A stretch of DNA of 64,000 nt from Parvularculaceae bacterium (GCA_028280115.1 JANQMJ010000021.1:21893-85892), one strand, 5' to 3'. Positions 52,043 through 61,465 are shown, numbered from the stretch's first letter. Numbers and translations: made by a program. The notes: generated from the sequence alone by a model not told the origin.

Positions 52043-53890
52043 ATGGGCGATGCCATTAGGCGCATCGAGCGGCGCTCGAAGCGCGCTATTTTTCACGCCT
52101 ATCTGGCGAGCGCCCGCAAGCACGGGGCGAGTACAGTCGCGCTGACCGACGGCGACGGCAAGGAATTCACGTTCAAGGAAATTACACGGGCGTCTTTCGC
52201 CCTCGGCGGCGCGCTGGGGCGCAAAACCCGCCGCAACGAAAACGTCGGCGTTTTGCTGCCCACGGGCGCCGGCGCGATGATCGCCTTTTTTGCGATCCTG
52301 TCGCGGGGCCGGATTCCGGCGATGCTCAACTTCACGTCGGGGCCGCGCAACCTGCTCGCCGCCTGCCGCGCGGCGGAAGTCAGCCGCATCGTCACGGCGC
52401 GCAAATTCGTTGAACTGGGCGGTTTTGAAAATCTCATATCGTCGCTCTCCGAGGCCGTCGACATCATCTATCTCGAAGACCTCAAAAACGAGCTGACCTG
52501 GCGCGACAAAGCGCTCGCTATTTTGGGGCCGATTGCGCCGGACCTGTTCGCGGCGGCGCCGCACCATGACGACACCGGCGTTATTTTATTCACCTCCGGC
52601 ACCGAGGGCGCGCCCAAGGGCGTCGCCCTGTCCCACCGCAACATCATGGCGAATATCCAACAGATCACCGAACATGTCGTCTTGTTGCCCACGGACATCT
52701 TCTTTAATCCGCTGCCGACCTTTCACTGCTACGGGCTGACCGCCGGCGCGTTATGGCCGCTGCTCAACGGCCATCAATTGGTCCTGCATCCCACGCCCCT
52801 GCAAGTAAAAGTCATTCCCAAACGGATTTTCGACACCGGCTCGACGGTGCTGTTCGCCACTGACACGTTCCTGTCGCAATATATGCGCGCCAGCGAGGAC
52901 GGGGCGATGTCTTCCCTGCGTCTTGCGGTTTGCGGCGCCGAGCGGGTGCGCGACGAAACCCGTCAGGCGGCGGAAAAGCGTTTCGGTTTCGAAGTGCTCG
53001 AAGGCTACGGCGTCACCGAGACCGCGCCGGTGCTGGCGGCGAACCAGCCGGGCAATATCCGCGCCGGCACGGTCGGCCATATGCTGCCGGGCATAGAGGC
53101 GAAACTCGAGCCGGTCGAGGGCCTTGAAAACGCCGGCCGGCTTTATGTGCGCGGCCCGAATGTCATGAAGGGCTACATCACCGCCGAAGCGCCGGGCGTC
53201 GTCAAGCCGCCGGCGGAAGGCTGGCACGACACCGGCGACATCGTCGCCATCGACGACAAGGGCTATGTTTCCATTCGCGGACGGCTTAAGCGCTTTGCCA
53301 AGATCGGCGGCGAGATGGTGTCCCTGGCGGTGGTGGAGAATTGCGCCTCGGCGGTTTGGCCGGACAATCTCCACGCCGCGGCGATCCTGCCCGATATGAA
53401 AAAAGGCGAGCAGATCGTGCTGGTCACCGACCGCGCAGAAGCGCCGCGCAGTCTTTTGCTCGCCTGGGCCCAGTCCCACGGCGTGCCGGAAATCGCCGTG
53501 CCCAAGAAGATCGTCTCGGTCGCCGAAGTGCCTGTCCTCGGCACCGGCAAGATCGATCATCTGAAAGTCAGGACCCTTGCGGAAGAAGGCCTTGCGGCGC
53601 TCGCCGCGGCGCCGGCCGAGCCCGACCCGGAACCGAGCAAGCGCGACCTTAAAAAACGCGCCGCCGAGGAAAAGGCCGAGCGCAAGCGCGCCAGAAAGGA
53701 AGCCAAGGCCGCAGAAAAGGCGGCGAAAAAAGAGGCCAAGGAAGCCGCCCCGGAAAACCCCGACCAACCTGATGCGCAGGCCCCGGAAGGGCCCGCCGCA
53801 GACGGCGCCGACGCCGAACCGGCTGCCCCCGCCGCGGCCCCCGCCGCGGCCAACGACGACTCAAAGGATTTCAAGGACGCGGCGGAATAA
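52043..53890 (+). CDS. AMP-binding acyl-ACP/acyl-CoA synthetase-like protein with Ala/Lys/Glu-rich tail
   Basis: 615 residues. The ATP/AMP motif FTSGTEGAPKGVALSHRNIM near residue 185, VLEGYGVTETAPVLAANQPG, DTGDIVAIDDKGYVSIRGRL and GKIDHLKVRTLAEE identify an adenylating enzyme, closest in layout to the C-terminal half of Aas (2-acyl-lysophospholipid acyl-ACP synthetase). The last ~95 residues are low complexity (RKEAKAAEKAAKKEAKEAAP, then AEPAAPAAAPAAA). It probably activates fatty acids for phospholipid remodelling. GGGAGAAGG upstream supports ATG 52043. Confidence 0.9.
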   Translation: MGDAIRRIERRSKRAIFHAYLASARKHGASTVALTDGDGKEFTFKEITRASFALGGALGRKTRRNENVGVLLPTGAGAMIAFFAILSRGRIPAMLNFTSGPRNLLAACRAAEVSRIVTARKFVELGGFENLISSLSEAVDIIYLEDLKNELTWRDKALAILGPIAPDLFAAAPHHDDTGVILFTSGTEGAPKGVALSHRNIMANIQQITEHVVLLPTDIFFNPLPTFHCYGLTAGALWPLLNGHQLVLHPTPLQVKVIPKRIFDTGSTVLFATDTFLSQYMRASEDGAMSSLRLAVCGAERVRDETRQAAEKRFGFEVLEGYGVTETAPVLAANQPGNIRAGTVGHMLPGIEAKLEPVEGLENAGRLYVRGPNVMKGYITAEAPGVVKPPAEGWHDTGDIVAIDDKGYVSIRGRLKRFAKIGGEMVSLAVVENCASAVWPDNLHAAAILPDMKKGEQIVLVTDRAEAPRSLLLAWAQSHGVPEIAVPKKIVSVAEVPVLGTGKIDHLKVRTLAEEGLAALAAAPAEPDPEPSKRDLKKRAAEEKAERKRARKEAKAAEKAAKKEAKEAAPENPDQPDAQAPEGPAADGADAEPAAPAAAPAAANDDSKDFKDAAE

Positions 53891-53912
53891 CGCCCTTGCG
53901 CTCAAACGCCGA

Positions 53913-54413
53913 TCATTGATCTTCTTCGAGGCCAAGCTGCCGGGCGTAGTCTTCTGCATCAAAACTTCCCAACGATTCCGCGATCAGCTTGTACGCGCCG
54001 AAGCGCCAAGACTCCCGCCCGCTAATGCGCACCGCCCTGCCCTTGCCTCCCGGTCCGGTATTCGTCCCGATTAATGTCCAATGAAAAACGGTTCGATCCC
54101 CGTCCGCGGAGAGCGCGTCAAAGGTAACGCGCATGTCCGGAAAGGCGGTCATGAAACCGCGCGCGACCTCTTCTATCGCCTTCCGTCCGACAGCCGGCGG
54201 ATCGTCATTGACTTTCAATGAGCCGTCTTCGCTAAAAAATAACGGGACGCTTTCGGGTTTCTGGCTTGACCACGCGTCGGCATAGCGGCGGGCGAAATCC
54301 TGAAGATCGGATGGGTTCATTCTCATCTCCGATTGCTTCGGTGCGGATGAATTATCCGCTTCGCCGCAGTTCACGATAAACAAAGCTGCACAGCAAATCA
54401 GAATGGCCCGCAT
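53913..54413 (-). CDS. Exported SnoaL/NTF2-like (YybH-type) protein
   Basis: 166 residues. An N-terminal signal (MRAILICCAALFIVNC, possibly a lipoprotein though the -1 Asn is unusual) precedes a cone-shaped NTF2-like domain: SDLQDFARRYADAWSSQKPE, PLFFSEDGSLKVND, RKAIEEVARGFMTAFPDMRV and GDRTVFHWTLIGTNTGP. The FPDMRV and HWTLIGTNTGP blocks are typical of ester cyclase/SnoaL-like proteins; no specific activity can be stated. The DNA is somewhat less GC-rich than the neighbours. Confidence 0.82.
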   Translation of the reverse strand: MRAILICCAALFIVNCGEADNSSAPKQSEMRMNPSDLQDFARRYADAWSSQKPESVPLFFSEDGSLKVNDDPPAVGRKAIEEVARGFMTAFPDMRVTFDALSADGDRTVFHWTLIGTNTGPGGKGRAVRISGRESWRFGAYKLIAESLGSFDAEDYARQLGLEEDQ

Positions 54414-54490
54414 TTTCTTCTCCGATGTTTTGTAATTGGCATTTCGTAAGATGAAACAGCGCGCCATGTCGCCGGCAAAGGCTGCTGTAT

Positions 54491-56017
54491 TCAGGAAACC
54501 TTCCGCGCGGCGGCGGCGGCCCGGTCGGCCTCTTCGTCGTCATGGATATGATCGTCGTCATCGTCCGGCGGCGGCGGAACGGCAACGGCCTCCACCGCCG
54601 ATTTTTCTTGAGATTCTTCAGAGTCTGCTGACGGCGCATCGGCGGCTTCTTCTTTCTCCGCCGCCTCTTCGATATCCGGCGCGGGCGGCGCGGTGAGGAG
54701 ACGAATTTCCTCCGCCGACATGCCCACGGCGTCTTCCAGCGGCGGCGGCGCAAGGCGGGAATGGTCCATATATTCGCGCGTTAAAAGCGCCCAGCCGGCG
54801 CGGGTAAAATGAAACTCCCCTTCCGCGCCGGGCCGCGGATCGCGCGGAGCGGCGGCGGCGCGTTCGAGCCAGCGCCGGCCCGCCTCGGGCCCGGAAAGCC
54901 CCGCCACGGCGTCGGCCATCACACGATATTCCATCGCGGTCGGCGATTGCGTCATCAAGGGTTCGAGCTTTGAAACCGCCTTCCCCCATTCGCCGAGCAG
55001 AATATGGGCCCGCGCTTCAAGACTGCGCGCCTCGCGCGCGGCGTCGTTTTTCGCCGCCAGCTTGCGCAGCCGCTCGGCGCGCTTTTCCGGCATTTCATCC
55101 GTATAAAGACTGTCATAAGCGCGCGCCAGCGCCGGATGGGGATCGGCGGAAAACGCCGCTTCGATGACTTTCGCCGCGCGCCCTTTCCTGCCCTCCTCCG
55201 TCAGAAGTCGCGCGGCGAGCGCCGCCGCCGGGGTCAGGCCCGGCGCGAGTTTGAGCGCGGCTTCGGCTTCCAAAAGCGCGGCGGTCTTATCATCGCTTGC
55301 CGCGGCGGCGTAAGCGTCGGCGGAAAGCAGCGCCGCCATGGCCCGATCGGCCGCATCCTTGGCGATCAGATTGTTGCGCTTTGCCTGCAAGACGGCGTCG
55401 CGGGCCTCGCCCCAGGCGCCGCGTTCAAGGCACAGGTCGAGCATGGAATCGAACGCCCAGCGCGCGCCCGAGCGCAGGCGGAAGGCCCGCTCGGCATATT
55501 GCCGCGCGGCGGCGCGGTCGTCCTTCGCCATGGCCTGAAGATAAAGGCCTTTAAGGCCCAAAAATTCGGTTTCCGGCGCTTCCAGCATGGCTGAAAAGCT
55601 TTCCTGCGCGGCCTGTTCGTCGCCGCTGAGCTGGGCGGCCTGGGCCGAAAGCAGCCGCGTCAGCGCGACGTCGTCGAGGTTGCGCCGGGCGATCCGGGCG
55701 TGGCGGGCGGCATCGGCCGCATCGCCCACCGCGACCGCTTCGAATCCTTGCGTCAGCGCCGCCACGCCGCGGGCGCGCCGGGCTTCGGCTTCGCGCGCTT
55801 TGATCTTGCCCGGCGTCGCCATGATGTCCTTGATCTTGTGGGTGCCATAGATCGCGATCAGGAAGGCGGCGATGATGACGCCCAAAATCCAGCTCGAGGG
55901 GCCGTCGAACTTCCAGCCGAACGCCTCGCCGGTGATGCGGCTGTCAAGACTCGCCAAAGAGGTAAGGACGAAAGCGAAGAAGACAACGTAAATGAGAAAA
56001 ATCAATATACGGATCAT
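54491..56017 (-). CDS. hemY: HemY-type heme biosynthesis accessory protein (HemY N-terminal domain and TPRs)
   Basis: 508 residues. Two N-terminal helices (ILIFLIYVVFFAFVLTSLAS and SSWILGVIIAAFLIAIYGTH) and a long TPR-like helical region (about residues 85-430, e.g. QAAQESFSAMLEAPETEFLG). The C-terminus is acidic and ends DDDDDHIHDDEEADRAAAAA. This is the proteobacterial HemY (not the protoporphyrinogen oxidase of Bacillus). It follows the HemX-like gene by six bases and hemD upstream of that. Possible role in organising late heme synthesis. Confidence 0.9.
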   Translation of the reverse strand: MIRILIFLIYVVFFAFVLTSLASLDSRITGEAFGWKFDGPSSWILGVIIAAFLIAIYGTHKIKDIMATPGKIKAREAEARRARGVAALTQGFEAVAVGDAADAARHARIARRNLDDVALTRLLSAQAAQLSGDEQAAQESFSAMLEAPETEFLGLKGLYLQAMAKDDRAAARQYAERAFRLRSGARWAFDSMLDLCLERGAWGEARDAVLQAKRNNLIAKDAADRAMAALLSADAYAAAASDDKTAALLEAEAALKLAPGLTPAAALAARLLTEEGRKGRAAKVIEAAFSADPHPALARAYDSLYTDEMPEKRAERLRKLAAKNDAAREARSLEARAHILLGEWGKAVSKLEPLMTQSPTAMEYRVMADAVAGLSGPEAGRRWLERAAAAPRDPRPGAEGEFHFTRAGWALLTREYMDHSRLAPPPLEDAVGMSAEEIRLLTAPPAPDIEEAAEKEEAADAPSADSEESQEKSAVEAVAVPPPPDDDDDHIHDDEEADRAAAAARKVS

Positions 56018-56023
56018 TGCCGT

Positions 56024-57577
56024 TTATTCCTCAACCGGCGTCAGGAATATCGCGCCAAGCGCTTCGACCGCCTCGTCGACGTCGGCGCGGGCGCGCGCCT
56101 TGCCGGTCCAGCCTTCCATGGCGGTTTGCGCGGCGGCGGACAGGGTTTCAAGTTCGGCGAGCGCGCCGGAAAAATCGCCTTCCAGGGCCGCGGCCTCGGC
56201 GCGCGAGATCACCGCGCCCGGACTGTCGCCCGCCTGGGGCTCAGCGGGGCGCACGCTGACGACGCTGCCGGCGCGGGCGCCAAGTTGGGCTAAAAATCCT
56301 TGGCCCGCCTGTTCCCGGCCCGCCGCGGCGAGCCCTTCGCGCGCCGCGGCGGCGAAGGCCGCTTTGAGCGCATCGGCGGTCGGCGCGCCGGTTTCCGCAT
56401 AAAGCCGCAAGGTCCCAAGTTCGGAAAGATCCGGCGCGAGGGACGCCAGGCGATCAAGCTCGGCGAGAAACGGCTGGCCGGCCGCCGCCTTTTCCTTAAG
56501 CGCCGATAAAACCCCGGCCCCGACGCCGCGTTTGGCCTCGGTCAGATCCGTATTGGCGCCGATCTTTTCAAGCCGGGCGCGCAGGTCCGCCATTTGTGCA
56601 TTGGCGTTTTCATCGCGGGCGGCAAGCGCGGCCTCGAAGTCCCGGCGCATGGCGATGATCGCCTCGCCGAGAGCGGCTGAGCGCGCCCGCTCCTCGTCAA
56701 GCGCGTCCGCCAGGCGCTGGGTCTCCAGGCGGAAAGACTCCTTGAGCGCCTCAATGTCGGCATTGTCGATCTTGTCGGCGGCGCGTTCGTCGGAAACGCC
56801 GATGTCGGGCTCGCTTTCCGGCCCGATCGTCGGGCTTACGTCTTCGCCCTCAATGTCAAATCCCTGAACGCCGCCGGTAGTTGGGTCTTCGGCCGGCGGG
56901 TCTTGGGCGCCGGGCTCGGACTGTTCCATGAAGTCTTTGGCCGCGTCCTGCTGGCGCTGATTGTCGATGACGGACCCCTCTTCCGGCAAGGGCGGCAGGA
57001 ACGTACCGTCCGTCTGCGGAATATTGTCGACCGAAGGCGCGGGGCCCATCAGAGCCTGCCCCGGCTTGATTGAGCTGGCGTCATTGTCGATTTTAAGATC
57101 GTCGGTCAACGCAGAAGACGACGGCTCATTAGCGTCGTCGCCGCCGGCGTCCGGCAGCGCATCGGCGGGCGTTTCGGGCGGCGCGCTTTCTGCGCCCTCC
57201 CCTTCCTGTGTGGCGGCGGGTTCGCCGGCGGTTTCCGCCTCGTCCTGGCCGCCGCTCTGGAAACGCCAGAACGCCACCGCGCTTATCGCCAGCACAGCGA
57301 AGGCGATAAACATGATCACGCCAGGCGTCAGGGTCGACTTGCGCGGCGCCGGTTCGGGCGTTGTTTCAGACGTTGTTTCGGGATCGGCGCCCGCGTCCGC
57401 CGTATCATCCGGCGCGTCCTCTAGCGTGTCCGCCGGGGCCGCTTCGCGCGTTGTCTCAACGTCGGTTTCCTCAACGACTTCGGCCTCGACTTCCGGGGCC
57501 TCGACTTCCGGAACCGTCGCTTTGGGTTCGGAAGGATCCTTGCCCGTTTGATTTTTTTCGTCTTGTTCGTCCGCCAT
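56024..57577 (-). CDS. Mitofilin/HemX-like inner-membrane protein
   Basis: 517 residues. An acidic Thr/Glu/Pro-rich N-terminus (about 1-85), one membrane helix near residue 90 (VIMFIAFAVLAISAVAFWRF), a Pro/Glu-rich linker, then a long coiled coil (about 270-370, e.g. EALKESFRLETQRLADALDE) and a C-terminal helical domain with AQTAMEGWTGKARARADVDE. Gene order hemD - this - hemY is the conserved alphaproteobacterial arrangement, where this protein (COG4223) is related to mitofilin/Mic60 and to HemX. It may shape the membrane or scaffold heme synthesis. Confidence 0.88.
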   Translation of the reverse strand: MADEQDEKNQTGKDPSEPKATVPEVEAPEVEAEVVEETDVETTREAAPADTLEDAPDDTADAGADPETTSETTPEPAPRKSTLTPGVIMFIAFAVLAISAVAFWRFQSGGQDEAETAGEPAATQEGEGAESAPPETPADALPDAGGDDANEPSSSALTDDLKIDNDASSIKPGQALMGPAPSVDNIPQTDGTFLPPLPEEGSVIDNQRQQDAAKDFMEQSEPGAQDPPAEDPTTGGVQGFDIEGEDVSPTIGPESEPDIGVSDERAADKIDNADIEALKESFRLETQRLADALDEERARSAALGEAIIAMRRDFEAALAARDENANAQMADLRARLEKIGANTDLTEAKRGVGAGVLSALKEKAAAGQPFLAELDRLASLAPDLSELGTLRLYAETGAPTADALKAAFAAAAREGLAAAGREQAGQGFLAQLGARAGSVVSVRPAEPQAGDSPGAVISRAEAAALEGDFSGALAELETLSAAAQTAMEGWTGKARARADVDEAVEALGAIFLTPVEE

Positions 57578-57659
57578 GACGCCTCGATTGATGCGGAAAA
57601 CCGCTTTGCCTTTCTTTGTCCGCGCGCGCTTCCCTAGTTAGGCCCGCCTTCGAATGCAC

Positions 57660-58370
57660 TCAAGCATCGCCGCGCATCAGCGCGATCATCGCTTCGGCGC
57701 GGCGCGCCGGCGCGATTTCGAGGGCGCGCCAGGAAAGCGCGCGCGCCGCGTCGGCGACCGCTTCGCTTAAACACGCCGCGCGAATCTGCGCGAGCCGGTC
57801 CGACAGCCGCGCCGCGGCCACAAGCCGGACGAGCAGCGCTGCGCTCGCCGGCGAGAACAATGCAACCCAGTCGACCGGCGGCGACGAGGCGATTGCATGG
57901 ATCGCCGTTTCGGGCAGCGCTTCGGCTTCCCTTGCTTCGTAAAGCACGCAGCGGCGCGCGTTAACGCCGGCCGCGCCGAGCGCGCTGACAAGATCGCCCG
58001 CACGGCGCGCGCCCGCGGCATGGAGCACGGCGCCGTCAAACCGGCCGCGCGCATCGGCGATCAATGCCGCCAGGGCGGTAACGTCGCCGCCGGCGGCGAC
58101 GACATCCGCAAAACCCGCCGCTTGGGCCGCCGCCGCGCTCGCCGGACCGACGGCAAAGACCGGCAGATCCCGCACGGGGCTGTTGGCGGCGAAGGCGCGC
58201 ACGCCATTGGCCGAGGTGAAGGCGAGCGCGCCGACGCCGTCGAGCGCCGTGGGCGCGGGCCGGCTAACAATCTCCATCAACGGACAAACCACCGGCTCAA
58301 TGCCGGCGCCCGCGCACAACGCGGCGAAAGCGTCGGCGTCGGGCTGGGGCCGGGTGATCAACGCTTTCAT
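57660..58370 (-). CDS. hemD: Uroporphyrinogen-III synthase
   Basis: 236 residues of the bilobed HemD fold. MKALITRPQPDADAFAALCA, VGALAFTSANGVRAFAANSP, LPVFAVGPASAAAAQAAGF, and in the second lobe VDWVALFSPASAALLVRLVA. It cyclises hydroxymethylbilane with inversion of ring D. hemC, which supplies the substrate and usually lies directly upstream, is not in this window. 82 bases separate it from the HemX-like gene. Confidence 0.9.
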   Translation of the reverse strand: MKALITRPQPDADAFAALCAGAGIEPVVCPLMEIVSRPAPTALDGVGALAFTSANGVRAFAANSPVRDLPVFAVGPASAAAAQAAGFADVVAAGGDVTALAALIADARGRFDGAVLHAAGARRAGDLVSALGAAGVNARRCVLYEAREAEALPETAIHAIASSPPVDWVALFSPASAALLVRLVAAARLSDRLAQIRAACLSEAVADAARALSWRALEIAPARRAEAMIALMRGDA

Positions 58371-58528
58371 AAACGCCGGTTCCCGGCGTCATAACCAAGA
58401 CGCTGCAAAGACCGTTCACACAGCGAAACGACCTGAAGCGAGTTTAGCAATATGACGCAAGCACTTGCCATGACGGGATCATTTACTGTCCATGCCTATG
58501 CGGCGCCCATATATAGCGCAAGTTGGAT

Positions 58529-59635
58529 ATGACCCGATCTTCGCCTTCGATAAGTGTGCTCGGCATCGAGACCAGTTGCGACGACACCGCCGCCGCCGTC
58601 GTGCGCCGCGAGGCGGGCGGTCGCTGCCGGATTCTTTCGAATGTCGTCTGGACCCAATATGACGACCACGCGGCCTATGGCGGCGTGGTGCCAGAGATCG
58701 CCGCGCGCAGCCATGTGGAACGGCTCGACGGGATCGTGACCCGGGCGATGGCCGAGGCCGGTATGGCCTATGGCGCGCTTGACGCCGTCGCCGTCACCGC
58801 CGGACCGGGCCTGGTGGGTGGGGTCATGGTCGGGCTGACCATGGCCAAGGCGATCGCCCTCGCCCACGACCTGCCGCTCATTCCGGTTAATCATCTCGAA
58901 GGCCATGCCCTGTCGGCCCGAATGACCGAGGACGCCCCCTTCCCTTACCTCCTGCTGCTGATTTCCGGCGGCCATACCCAGCTTTTGGAGGTCGCGGGCC
59001 TTGGGCGCTACCGGCGCCTCGGCGCGACGATCGACGACGCCGCCGGCGAAGCCTTCGACAAGACGGCCAAGCTCCTTGAGCTGGGTCAGCCTGGCGGACC
59101 CAGGGTCGAATCCGCTGCATCGGGCGGCAGGGCGGACCGGTATGACTTTCCCAAACCCCTTGAAAAGCGGGAAGGGTGCGACTTTTCCTTTTCCGGGCTG
59201 AAGACCGCGGTGCGCGAGACTGTTACAGGTATGGCCGGACCGTCGGGCCAGGACGTCGCCGATATCGCCGCCTCGTTTCAGTATGCCGCCGCGCGTCACC
59301 TCGCCCAGCGCACGCAAAACGCCATGGATCTTATGGACGACCGGGATGACTCGCCGCGCCTGGTCGCCGCCGGCGGGGTCGCGGCCAATTGCACGGTCAA
59401 GTCGATGCTGGATGCGATTTGCGAACGCAATGGCTGGCGGCTGATAACGCCGCCCGCGAAATACTGCACCGACAATGGAGCGATGATCGCCTGGGCCGGC
59501 GCGGAGCGCCTCGCCGCGGGCAAGGTCCCGGATCGGGACTTAGCGTTGAGCGCGCCGCCGCGGGCGCGCTGGCCGCTTGCCCCGCCGCCCAAGGGACGCG
59601 AGATCGGCGGCGGCCGGAAGGGACCGCGCGCCTAG
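58529..59635 (+). CDS. tsaD: tRNA N6-threonylcarbamoyladenosine transferase TsaD
   Basis: 368 residues. [20 protein letters not shown] at the start, [24 protein letters not shown] (two metal-ligand His), [13 protein letters not shown] and [20 protein letters not shown] are the TsaD/Kae1 motifs. TsaD with TsaB/TsaE transfers the threonylcarbamoyl group to A37 of ANN-decoding tRNAs. The first in-frame start is a TTG at 58523; ATG 58529 is preferred. Divergent from hemD. Confidence 0.97.
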   Translation: MTRSSPSISVLGIETSCDDTAAAVVRREAGGRCRILSNVVWTQYDDHAAYGGVVPEIAARSHVERLDGIVTRAMAEAGMAYGALDAVAVTAGPGLVGGVMVGLTMAKAIALAHDLPLIPVNHLEGHALSARMTEDAPFPYLLLLISGGHTQLLEVAGLGRYRRLGATIDDAAGEAFDKTAKLLELGQPGGPRVESAASGGRADRYDFPKPLEKREGCDFSFSGLKTAVRETVTGMAGPSGQDVADIAASFQYAAARHLAQRTQNAMDLMDDRDDSPRLVAAGGVAANCTVKSMLDAICERNGWRLITPPAKYCTDNGAMIAWAGAERLAAGKVPDRDLALSAPPRARWPLAPPPKGREIGGGRKGPRA

Positions 59636-59664
59636 ACATTAAAGGGTCGCTAAGCTGGCCGGTA

Positions 59665-60087
59665 TTACCCGGCGGCCTTGATGGCGCGCACCAGATCGCG
59701 CAGGGAACACCCCGCCAAAGCCTTGAAAAACGCCGCCTCGGCCTCTGCGGCCATACCGCCGAGCGCGGTCTTGACGTTGCGGCCGACGGGGCAGGCGGGA
59801 TCGGGCGCATTGCGCGGCATGGCAATCAGCCCAGGGGTTTCCACGGCGTTGAAAATCTCCAGGAGCGATATTCTCTTGGGCCCTCTGGCGAGTTCAGCGC
59901 CGCCGCCCTTGCCGAGCCGGGCGCTGGTCAGACCGGCGCGGGAAAGATCGCCGAGCAGCCGGCGCACCACCGCCGGATTTGTCTTAACGCTCATGGCGAG
60001 CGCTTCGGACGTGACGGTATGGCCGCGATTGAGCGCCAAAACCGCCAGCATATGGGCGGCGACAGCGAAACGGGTCGAACTGGGCAT
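59665..60087 (-). CDS. Rrf2 family transcriptional regulator
   Basis: 140 residues. The N-terminal winged helix SSTRFAVAAHMLAVLALNRG and NPAVVRRLLGDLSRAGLTSA, then KGGGAELARGPKRISLLEIF, are typical. The cysteine trio that binds the Fe-S cluster in IscR or NsrR is reduced to a single Cys in PACPVGRNV (plus one later Cys), so this is likely a redox or small-molecule sensing YwnA-type member rather than an Fe-S one. Its target is unknown. It is inserted between tsaD and gpsA, which are adjacent in many relatives. Confidence 0.9.
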   Translation of the reverse strand: MPSSTRFAVAAHMLAVLALNRGHTVTSEALAMSVKTNPAVVRRLLGDLSRAGLTSARLGKGGGAELARGPKRISLLEIFNAVETPGLIAMPRNAPDPACPVGRNVKTALGGMAAEAEAAFFKALAGCSLRDLVRAIKAAG

Positions 60088-60213
60088 GGCGGGCCGGTTT
60101 TCGTCGAAGTAACTGTAATTACGTTAGTAACATAATATTACTAAAGCCCTAAGACTTTGAATCAATTTGGAGTACTACCCGCTCCCATGGTCCCCTTCAT
60201 CCCAATCCAGCGC

Positions 60214-60249
60214 AAAAAAAAGCGCGGAAGCCGGGGTGGACTTCCGCGC
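60214..60249 (-). terminator. Rho-independent terminator on the minus strand
   Basis: A perfect 9-bp stem GCGCGGAAG (60222-60230) / CTTCCGCGC (60241-60249) with a 10-base loop is followed on the minus strand by eight T residues (the AAAAAAAA at 60214-60221). It lies about 80 bases after the stop of the 40-residue gene at 60332-60454 and is likely its terminator. Confidence 0.85.
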
Positions 60250-60331
60250 CAGGGCGCCGCTGCAGCGTAGGGAGGTGTCGTCCTTTCAGGGGGGAGGGGA
60301 CGCGCCGCAGCGGCGAGGGGTTTTTCGGGCG

Positions 60332-60454
60332 TTAGGGGATGATAACGCCCTGTGTTGCGAAGTCGGCGACGCCGAACAGGACCGCGCCAAGCAGTCCGGC
60401 GAGCGCCAGCGTGACAGCGATTTGCATCGCGAAGTCTCTCATTGATCCATTCAT
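60332..60454 (-). CDS. Single-pass membrane microprotein, 40 residues
   Basis: MNGSMRDFAMQIAVTLALAG then LLGAVLFGVADFATQGVIIP. One clear hydrophobic helix from about residue 10 to 30 with a short polar N-terminus. AAGAGAGACTAGTC upstream of ATG 60454 provides a plausible ribosome binding site, and a strong intrinsic terminator follows, so the unit looks like an independent small gene. A longer in-frame start (60586) extends into non-conserved-looking sequence and was rejected. No family known. Confidence 0.6.
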   Translation of the reverse strand: MNGSMRDFAMQIAVTLALAGLLGAVLFGVADFATQGVIIP

Positions 60455-60730
60455 GACTAGTCTCTCTTCATTCTGATAGGGCAATAGCTCGTTTCTTTTG
60501 TTTCCAACGCAGGCGGCTGGGTCGAACCGGGCTTTGCCAGCGTTGACGGGCAGATAGTGAACCCCTGAAACTTTGTCAATGAACAAAATCGTTAATATTC
60601 ATTTTTTAGCACCGGAAATTCTCACAACGGCGTTAGGCCTCCTAAATGTTTAGGTTTTAGCACTTTTTCGAGATCAGCGCGCAATGAGCGCTGCATTCAG
60701 CAGGGTTTTAATAGCAGAATACTCTAAGGA

Positions 60731-61405
60731 TCAGCTGGAATTTTCACCGGCCTTTTTGCGCTCGGCCGCCCCCTGCCGGGCCGCCCGCCAGGCAAACCCG
60801 TCCAGCACCAGATCGATCACGCCGTTCAGTTCCGCGGCGAGCGCATCATATTCGCCCTCGTGAAAAACCGCCGGGCTGGTGAAGCGAAAGGCGGCGTCCT
60901 GGAGGATTTTCGCCATTTTCGCCGCGTCGACCACCGCGAAAGCGCCCTCTCTGTCGCCCTCTCTGAGAATCTGCGCAAGCACCCGGCCTTCGGCGTTTTC
61001 CCATTCCAGCGCCACCTTCGGCCGTTCATGCAGCAGCGAACTGGAAAGCTCGAAGGCCTTGGGTCTGTCGTGAAACCGCTCATAGGCAAGGGTGAACTTC
61101 ATCAGGAAGAATTCCCGCAGCTTTTGCGCCGGGGTCTTGCCTGTCGCCTCGGCCACCGTGCGGAGTTTGGCGATATGGTCCCGCCGCAGGACGGCGACGA
61201 ACTTTTCGGCGATGTCGAGCTTTGACGGAAAGTAGCGATAGAGGTTGCCGGTGGACATGTTGCAGTCCTCGGCAATCTCCGACATGGTCGTTTTCTTGTA
61301 GCCGTAATGGAGAAACCGGCGGCTGGCCGCATCGAGAATCTGCTTGCCTGTCTCGTCGAGTTGTTCGGTCGGCATAAGCTTCCCGCTGGTTTCTGAGTAG
61401 TACAT
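60731..61405 (-). CDS. TetR/AcrR family transcriptional regulator
   Basis: 224 residues. The helix-turn-helix is ILDAASRRFLHYGYKKTTMS followed by EIAEDCNMSTGNLYRYFPSK. The C-terminal ligand/dimer domain includes KFTLAYERFHDRPKAFELSS and WENAEGRVLAQILREGDREG. It probably represses itself or a neighbour; it is divergent from gpsA with about 60 bases between. ATG 61405 or 61375 (MPTEQLDETG) may be the start; sequence upstream of 61405 belongs to the gpsA strand. Confidence 0.92.
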   Translation of the reverse strand: MYYSETSGKLMPTEQLDETGKQILDAASRRFLHYGYKKTTMSEIAEDCNMSTGNLYRYFPSKLDIAEKFVAVLRRDHIAKLRTVAEATGKTPAQKLREFFLMKFTLAYERFHDRPKAFELSSSLLHERPKVALEWENAEGRVLAQILREGDREGAFAVVDAAKMAKILQDAAFRFTSPAVFHEGEYDALAAELNGVIDLVLDGFAWRAARQGAAERKKAGENSS

Positions 61406-61465
61406 AAACCGTTCAATCCTCAGCCGACAAGCGCCGAGCCTGTCACAATCACGGTATCCCCCGGC

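Noticed and set aside
51542..52567. Minus-strand frame spanning pyrF end and the AMP-binding gene start
   Set aside because: Covers two well-supported genes on the other strand and has no recognisable domain.
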